This document shows, in pieces, positions 42,184-45,897 of a stretch of DNA of 45,897 bases. Location of the stretch: positions 1-45,897 of the forward strand of contig CAYFIW010000009.1 in the NCBI GenBank assembly GCA_964343265.1. Reading direction: 5' to 3'. Both the position numbers and the translations under genes were made by a program. The notes beneath the pieces were generated by a model, which ran no database searches, had not been told where the DNA came from, and was given only the letters and a program-made list of their open reading frames with translations. The stretch is from CAYFIW01 sp964343265 (GTDB taxonomy: Bacteria > Chloroflexota > Dehalococcoidia > Lucifugimonadales > UBA826). Every line of letters begins with the position of its first letter. Position 1 is the first letter of the stretch.

Positions 42184-43035
42184 TTGTCAAAGAAACAAAC
42201 CATTGAAAACAAAGTTGAAGCTTATCTGGATACAGATGACAGTCCGGATATATCAAATCCCATTCATTCAACAGAAATTGCGAATGCATACGGTTTTGAG
42301 GGACCTCTTGTAGGAGGTACGACAGTATGGGGTTGGGCCACAGATACAATATTGGAGGCAGTGGGACAAAATTGGCTAGATCTAGGTTGGTCAGAGCACT
42401 ATTTCAGGCGTCCCACATTCCCAGGCGACATCCTCACAATCAAGGCCACTTTGAATGATGAAGTGTCAGACTGCTGGAACCTGCAAATGATAAATCAGAA
42501 AGGTGATTTATGTGTGGTAGGCAAATTCGGAGAAGGTAGAGGGCCATGGCTCGACAAAATGATCAGGCCTAAGGATATGAAGCCTGTTCAAAACTATTCA
42601 ATGGACATTCTAGATTTGGAAAACGTCCAATTCGATATAGACTGGAAACCAATGGAAATGAAATTCTCACGAGAAATCTCCAATGAATTCACTTCCACAA
42701 AGCAGCTCACCAAGAATCCGTTGTTTCTCGCAGATTCTACTTCTGAAAAAACGATTGCTCACCCTTCTTGGGCAGCAGGTTGGCCTGAACAGTTGTTAAG
42801 GCATAATTTTCAAATACCAAATTCAATTCATACGATGAGCTGGATACAACATCACGCAAAAATCCCAATCGGAACCTCACTTGTTGGAGGAGCTCATATT
42901 GTTGACGCATACGAAAAAAAATCTCATCACTTCGTAAATTTTGATGTGCTTATCCAAGACAAAAAGGGCCGAGACATCTCACAAATGAGGCATTGGACTA
43001 TATTTAGAGTCGCAACTCCTGAAGAACGCCATTAA
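42184..43035 (+). CDS. MaoC/hotdog-fold dehydratase-like protein
   Basis: A 283-residue protein with an N-terminal MaoC-like hotdog: SNPIHSTEIANAYGFEGPLVGG, then HYFRRPTFPGDILTIKATL. The NPIH block matches the active site of (R)-specific enoyl-CoA hydratases, but the catalytic Asp two positions before the Asn is Ile23; the nearest Asp (22) is displaced by one. Activity is therefore uncertain. The second half (about 140-283) may be a degenerate second hotdog, as in HTD2-like proteins. The start is TTG without a strong binding site. It ends the run that begins with the CoA-transferases, which suits an acyl-CoA substrate. Confidence 0.72.
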   Translation: MSKKQTIENKVEAYLDTDDSPDISNPIHSTEIANAYGFEGPLVGGTTVWGWATDTILEAVGQNWLDLGWSEHYFRRPTFPGDILTIKATLNDEVSDCWNLQMINQKGDLCVVGKFGEGRGPWLDKMIRPKDMKPVQNYSMDILDLENVQFDIDWKPMEMKFSREISNEFTSTKQLTKNPLFLADSTSEKTIAHPSWAAGWPEQLLRHNFQIPNSIHTMSWIQHHAKIPIGTSLVGGAHIVDAYEKKSHHFVNFDVLIQDKKGRDISQMRHWTIFRVATPEERH

Positions 43036-43081
43036 ATATTAAGCTTAATAAAATCGACGAGTGAGTAGAGTCGGCTACTTT

Positions 43082-43894
43082 TTAGATGTTTACCAATAAA
43101 AGGGCTCCCCACACTATAAGTGCAATCCCTGAAACACGACCGACCCAAAGCCCATTTGGAACAATTTTCTCAATAAGTACAAACAATGAAAGCACGGCAA
43201 TCCATACTAAATTCATTACTCCAAGTACAAACAACAATGCCATTATTAGCCAGCAACAGGCAACACAATAAACTCCATGCTTCAAACCCATCGCCCAAGC
43301 ACCTAAAGAGCCTTCTCGCCATTCCGTCATCAAAAATCCCATTGGAGTTCTACACTTAGTCAGACAGGCGTTCTTTAACGGGGTCCATTGAAAAATTCCT
43401 GCGGCTATAAGTAGGCACCCTGCCAAAAGCATGCTATCACTCTGCCCCATCATCCCTGACATGAGTGAATTCGAATGTAGAACGTAGTTAATAAGTGTAG
43501 CTAAAGTAGAAAAACCGCCCCATATGACTACATATCCCAAAACAAATATAAAAGTACCGACGTAGGGTTTTCCACCGTCCTTTTTTTGCCGGTTGACCCT
43601 AGCGAACAACAATATCATCGGAGATGCACTTGGAATCATCATACCAATCATCATGACTGTCCACATTACAAACATAGACACCCAATCACCCATGGCCCAA
43701 GGCATTGGAAGGTCTGGCTTCATAACTGACATTCCCATGCCATCACTAGATCCATGGGACATATCCATATCAGCTATATCATTGGAAACGTACATCAGGT
43801 ACGCCCAAGAAATAACAACTAGAGTCGCAAGGCCGATTATTACAATTAATCTATCTTTATTTCTACTATCGGAGTCTGATAAAGATTCAAACAC
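43082..43894 (-). CDS. DUF2182 predicted integral membrane protein
   Basis: A 270-residue membrane protein of the DUF2182 family with about six helices. The hallmark is the second helix, MWTVMMIGMMIPSASPMILLFARV, then a conserved YVVIWGGFSTLATL and FQWTPLKNACLTKCRTP. The loop after helix 1 (residues 43-68) is unusually rich in Met, Asp and His (MDMSHGSSDGMGMSVM), suggesting a metal-binding patch on the outer face. A pair of cysteines follows in YCVACCW. The start is GTG. It lies 15 bases after the DUF1326 gene, a common pairing. Its function is unknown; metal handling is a guess from composition. Confidence 0.85.
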   Translation of the reverse strand: MFESLSDSDSRNKDRLIVIIGLATLVVISWAYLMYVSNDIADMDMSHGSSDGMGMSVMKPDLPMPWAMGDWVSMFVMWTVMMIGMMIPSASPMILLFARVNRQKKDGGKPYVGTFIFVLGYVVIWGGFSTLATLINYVLHSNSLMSGMMGQSDSMLLAGCLLIAAGIFQWTPLKNACLTKCRTPMGFLMTEWREGSLGAWAMGLKHGVYCVACCWLIMALLFVLGVMNLVWIAVLSLFVLIEKIVPNGLWVGRVSGIALIVWGALLLVNI

Positions 43895-43909
43895 TTATCT
43901 ACACATCCC

Positions 43910-44527
43910 CTAAAAGTTTTGATAACTAAAGTCGGATTGATACCCACTATTCCCTGATATATCCCACTCAATGCCATGGTCTTGATAATTGTTAACAGTG
44001 GATTTCGAGACTATCATCGGACTTCCAGGGGTGGCATCTAGAGGGGCTCCGCTAATAATCACATCCTGACCATCAAATCCCTCTATCGCTACTATAGAAC
44101 CCTCTGCGATATCACCTATTTTTATACTCCTCTGCTTCCCTTCGGAATCAAATTCTATAGACGTACTAGTGACACCAATGATCTCTGTTATAAAACCAGC
44201 CAACAGTTCGAATATACCTCCACTTTGACCAGAATATATTTGTTGAAGAGCAGAATTCTGCTCCTGATTTGCATTCTCATCGACGTATAGGGCCACCCTC
44301 CAATTTCCATCAGCCATAACTCCCGGGCAATTAACAGCTAGAGCCACCTTTAATCCGCCTAAGGAAACGCCATCATATTCACCGTTTTCAATATTCCATG
44401 CAAGAAGAGCCTTACAATCTCCCTCGTCTGAAGTAGGAGGCGAAAGAAAAATACAGGGACAAGCAACTTTGCAATTACAAGACTCAAAATATGTTCCAGA
44501 CAAACTCCATTTAGTTGCGGTTGTCAT
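43910..44527 (-). CDS. DUF1326-domain protein
   Basis: A 205-residue soluble protein of the DUF1326 family. Its mark is the N-terminal SGTYFESCNCKVACPCIF, with Cys17, 19, 23 and 25 in the CxCxxxCxC array, followed by LGGLKVALAVNCPGVMADGNW and, near the middle, ALQQIYSGQSGGIFELLAGF. The clustered cysteines are likely to bind metal. GAGGTGAATAT precedes the ATG. DUF1326 and DUF2182 genes are commonly adjacent, which suggests joint action, but no reaction is known. The 259 bases upstream are very AT-rich, with only a small GTTAG-TGT-CTAAC hairpin. Confidence 0.85.
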   Translation of the reverse strand: MTTATKWSLSGTYFESCNCKVACPCIFLSPPTSDEGDCKALLAWNIENGEYDGVSLGGLKVALAVNCPGVMADGNWRVALYVDENANQEQNSALQQIYSGQSGGIFELLAGFITEIIGVTSTSIEFDSEGKQRSIKIGDIAEGSIVAIEGFDGQDVIISGAPLDATPGSPMIVSKSTVNNYQDHGIEWDISGNSGYQSDFSYQNF

Positions 44528-44786
44528 ATATTCACCTCACCCTATTAATCTAAACTCTTTAGATATTTTATAAATAAACACACCAAAAAATTATCTTGCT
44601 TCAAAAGTTAAAATAAGTAATGAAGCTAAATCCTCTAACTCAACATTTAAACTAGAATTAGACCTACACCAAGGCTGTAATTCACTGTATTAGGTTAAAA
44701 AAATAGTCAACAAATAATCAATATACTATAAATATCTCTAAATTATTACTATTTCTGTTAGTGTCTAACCAAATTTGAACATCATT

Positions 44787-45245
44787 TCATTCATCAATGC
44801 TTTTATTTTCAGATTGGTGGGTAAGAATGTTGCCCCACGAAACATGTCGATTAGCCATCACTCTGATTATCGGGGCTCCTTTTTTTAAATATTTTTCATA
44901 TTGAGGATACTTTGCTCTAAGCAAATCCTCAGCATATTGGCGTTCATCACCAGATAAAAGCAATTGTGCCAATCCATGCACTACAACGTATCCTAATTGA
45001 TCCCAGTCTTCTGAATATTTATCAAATACTACCGAAACTGAAGGATTGACAGAAATATTAGTTACACGTTTCAGATCTCTACCCGTAACCTTTTTGGGTT
45101 TAGAGTCTATAGCCGAATAAATCACTCCTTTTTCCCCACATACAAAACATATTGGAACTACGTTGGGTCGATTTTCAACATCAACTGTCGCCAATCTCGC
45201 CACTTCAAATGACTCTATAAACTCTAGTATGTCGGCGTTTAACAT
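44787..45245 (-). CDS. PPOX-class F420-dependent protein, Rv0121-like
   Basis: A 152-residue split-barrel protein. It has EVARLATVDVENRPNVVPICFV, KVTGRDLKRVTNISVNPSVSVVFD and YVVVHGLAQLL, and ends with VMANRHVSWGNI. The latter parts resemble the subgroup of F420-linked PPOX proteins represented by Rv0121. FMN is the alternative cofactor. No enzyme activity can be assigned from the sequence. It follows the small barrel gene by 11 bases on the same strand, so the two form an operon. Confidence 0.82.
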   Translation of the reverse strand: MLNADILEFIESFEVARLATVDVENRPNVVPICFVCGEKGVIYSAIDSKPKKVTGRDLKRVTNISVNPSVSVVFDKYSEDWDQLGYVVVHGLAQLLLSGDERQYAEDLLRAKYPQYEKYLKKGAPIIRVMANRHVSWGNILTHQSENKSIDE

Positions 45246-45256
45246 TTTGTTTTTAA

Positions 45257-45592
45257 TTATTGCTTCACCAACTTATCTGGAGTCAACAACTCATTTATTT
45301 CCAACCAGTTATCTATGCAAAGCTCCAATATTTCCCTACCAATATTCAAAGCTTCTTTGGGAACATCATTACCGTCCCTGAAAATTGATTGAATACTGTC
45401 ATCTGTCCACTCCAGAACTACTAAATCCTTCTCACCTGGAGTGGTTCCTCCATTGAAATAGACACTAAAATCATTCCTCTGACCCGCATCTTTGAAAGTT
45501 TGAGCCTCTTTATAAGCAAGAGAGGCAACCTTACGGCTCATTCCAGGCTTTGTTTTAAATACCCTTTTTAAATGAAACAAGAAGACCTCCAT
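45257..45592 (-). CDS. small protein, possible dimeric alpha/beta barrel, unknown function
   Basis: A 111-residue protein with alternating helix and strand: FHLKRVFKTKPGMSRKVASL, NDFSVYFNGG, LVVLEWTDDSIQS, and a long C-terminal helix (about 75-111). This pattern, with a strand ending in VLEWTDD, resembles the antibiotic-biosynthesis-monooxygenase-like barrel fold, but I do not recognise a specific family. No clear ribosome-binding site is seen before the ATG. It is the first gene of a pair with the PPOX protein. The 250 bases upstream hold only the tRNA-Asn promoter region and a TTGGG/CCCAA inverted repeat near 45620. Confidence 0.6.
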   Translation of the reverse strand: MEVFLFHLKRVFKTKPGMSRKVASLAYKEAQTFKDAGQRNDFSVYFNGGTTPGEKDLVVLEWTDDSIQSIFRDGNDVPKEALNIGREILELCIDNWLEINELLTPDKLVKQ

Positions 45593-45842
45593 ATTTAAAA
45601 AACTTAACTATCCTCTATTTGGGTGAAATATATCCCAATTAACCCTCGATATTTAGGTATCCACACATTCTTCATGACTTATTTATGTTGCCAACCAAAA
45701 AAGCCTTTCTTGACTAGGTGACCGATAGTGCCCGACAATTAGCCTTGCTGACAACTCTGAAAAGAGAAGTTAGCATATGGAGAGTGGGTTAAAGAAAACT
45801 TCCATGTTTGGGCTGTACTCTGGACCCCCTCTATATTATCGC

Positions 45843-45897
45843 TCCGCAGTAGCTCAGTGGTAGAGCAATCGGCTGTTAACCGATCGGTCGCTGGTTC
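45843..45897 (+). tRNA. tRNA-Asn (anticodon GTT), cut by the window end
   Basis: TCCGCAG begins the acceptor stem; the D arm is GCTCAGTGGTAGAGC; the anticodon stem ATCGG/CCGAT (45868-45872, 45880-45884) encloses CTGTTAA with anticodon GTT at 45875-45877. The T arm starts GCTGGTTC and is cut at 45897, so the 3' half of the T arm and the acceptor strand lie outside. TTGGGC (45808-45813) and TATATT (45832-45837), 18 bases apart, could be its promoter. Confidence 0.93.

Noticed and set aside
1..45897. CRISPR arrays, insertion sequences, phage genes, toxin-antitoxin or other defence systems
   Set aside because: No regularly spaced direct repeats, transposase, integrase or cas-like protein was seen on either strand.

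Overview
The window is about 46 kb of visibly AT-rich, gene-dense bacterial DNA with one scaffold gap (100 N at 12805-12904). It holds 46 protein genes I can support, one complete tRNA (Leu-CAA), one tRNA cut by the window end (Asn-GTT), and no rRNA, CRISPR array, transposase, integrase or phage gene. The gene mix suggests a free-living oligotroph of the Chloroflexota, most like the marine SAR202 type: four luciferase-superfamily monooxygenases, three CaiB/BaiF CoA-transferases, a molybdenum hydroxylase, GMC and alpha-hydroxy-acid flavoproteins, a sulfatase, and three split-barrel flavin/F420 proteins. This placement is inference from gene content; no phylogenetic marker was tested.

Layout. 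1-5.3 kb: housekeeping and copper genes: a cupredoxin lipoprotein, lexA with a readable promoter and operator, the copper ATPase copA, a YHS protein, tRNA-Leu and a SirB1-type protein. 5.3-12.7 kb: a flavin monooxygenase divergent from two tandem class III aminotransferases, an MFS transporter, an HpaI-type aldolase and an F420/FMN oxidoreductase. 12.9-16.6 kb (beyond the gap): thioesterase, cyclophilin, alpha-hydroxy-acid oxidase, pentapeptide-repeat protein, PPOX protein. 16.7-26.4 kb: oxidative catabolism: GMC dehydrogenase with its small subunit, zinc alcohol dehydrogenase, SDR, and a minus-strand operon lactonase-coxS-coxL-coxM-crotonase. 26.5-29.8 kb: MATE exporter, sulfatase, msrB. 30.0-32.8 kb: a luciferase-like gene and an SsuD/SsuE pair. 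32.8-36.6 kb: CitE-like lyase and CaiB transferase, divergent from an ALDH1L1-like formyltransferase across a perfect 28-bp palindrome. 36.6-43.0 kb: PAC2 protein, tandem CaiB pair, small membrane protein, alcohol dehydrogenase, PPOX, MaoC-like protein. 43.1-45.9 kb: DUF2182/DUF1326 pair, PPOX, small barrel protein, tRNA-Asn.

How they may work together: most genes suit stepwise oxidation of varied organic molecules. Monooxygenases open or desulfonate substrates, flavin and molybdenum dehydrogenases oxidise alcohols and ring carbons, a lactonase and a sulfatase hydrolyse, CoA-transferases activate acids, and crotonase, MaoC and lyase proteins carry acyl-CoAs onward. Specific substrates cannot be read from the sequence. 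The most interesting signals are the palindrome at 35129-35156, a lexA promoter with an operator on its -10 box, a possible long-spacer promoter with an inverted repeat before the molybdenum operon, a cysteine motif in the GMC protein like that of 3Fe-4S-bearing glucose dehydrogenases, and the unexplained DUF1326/DUF2182 pair.
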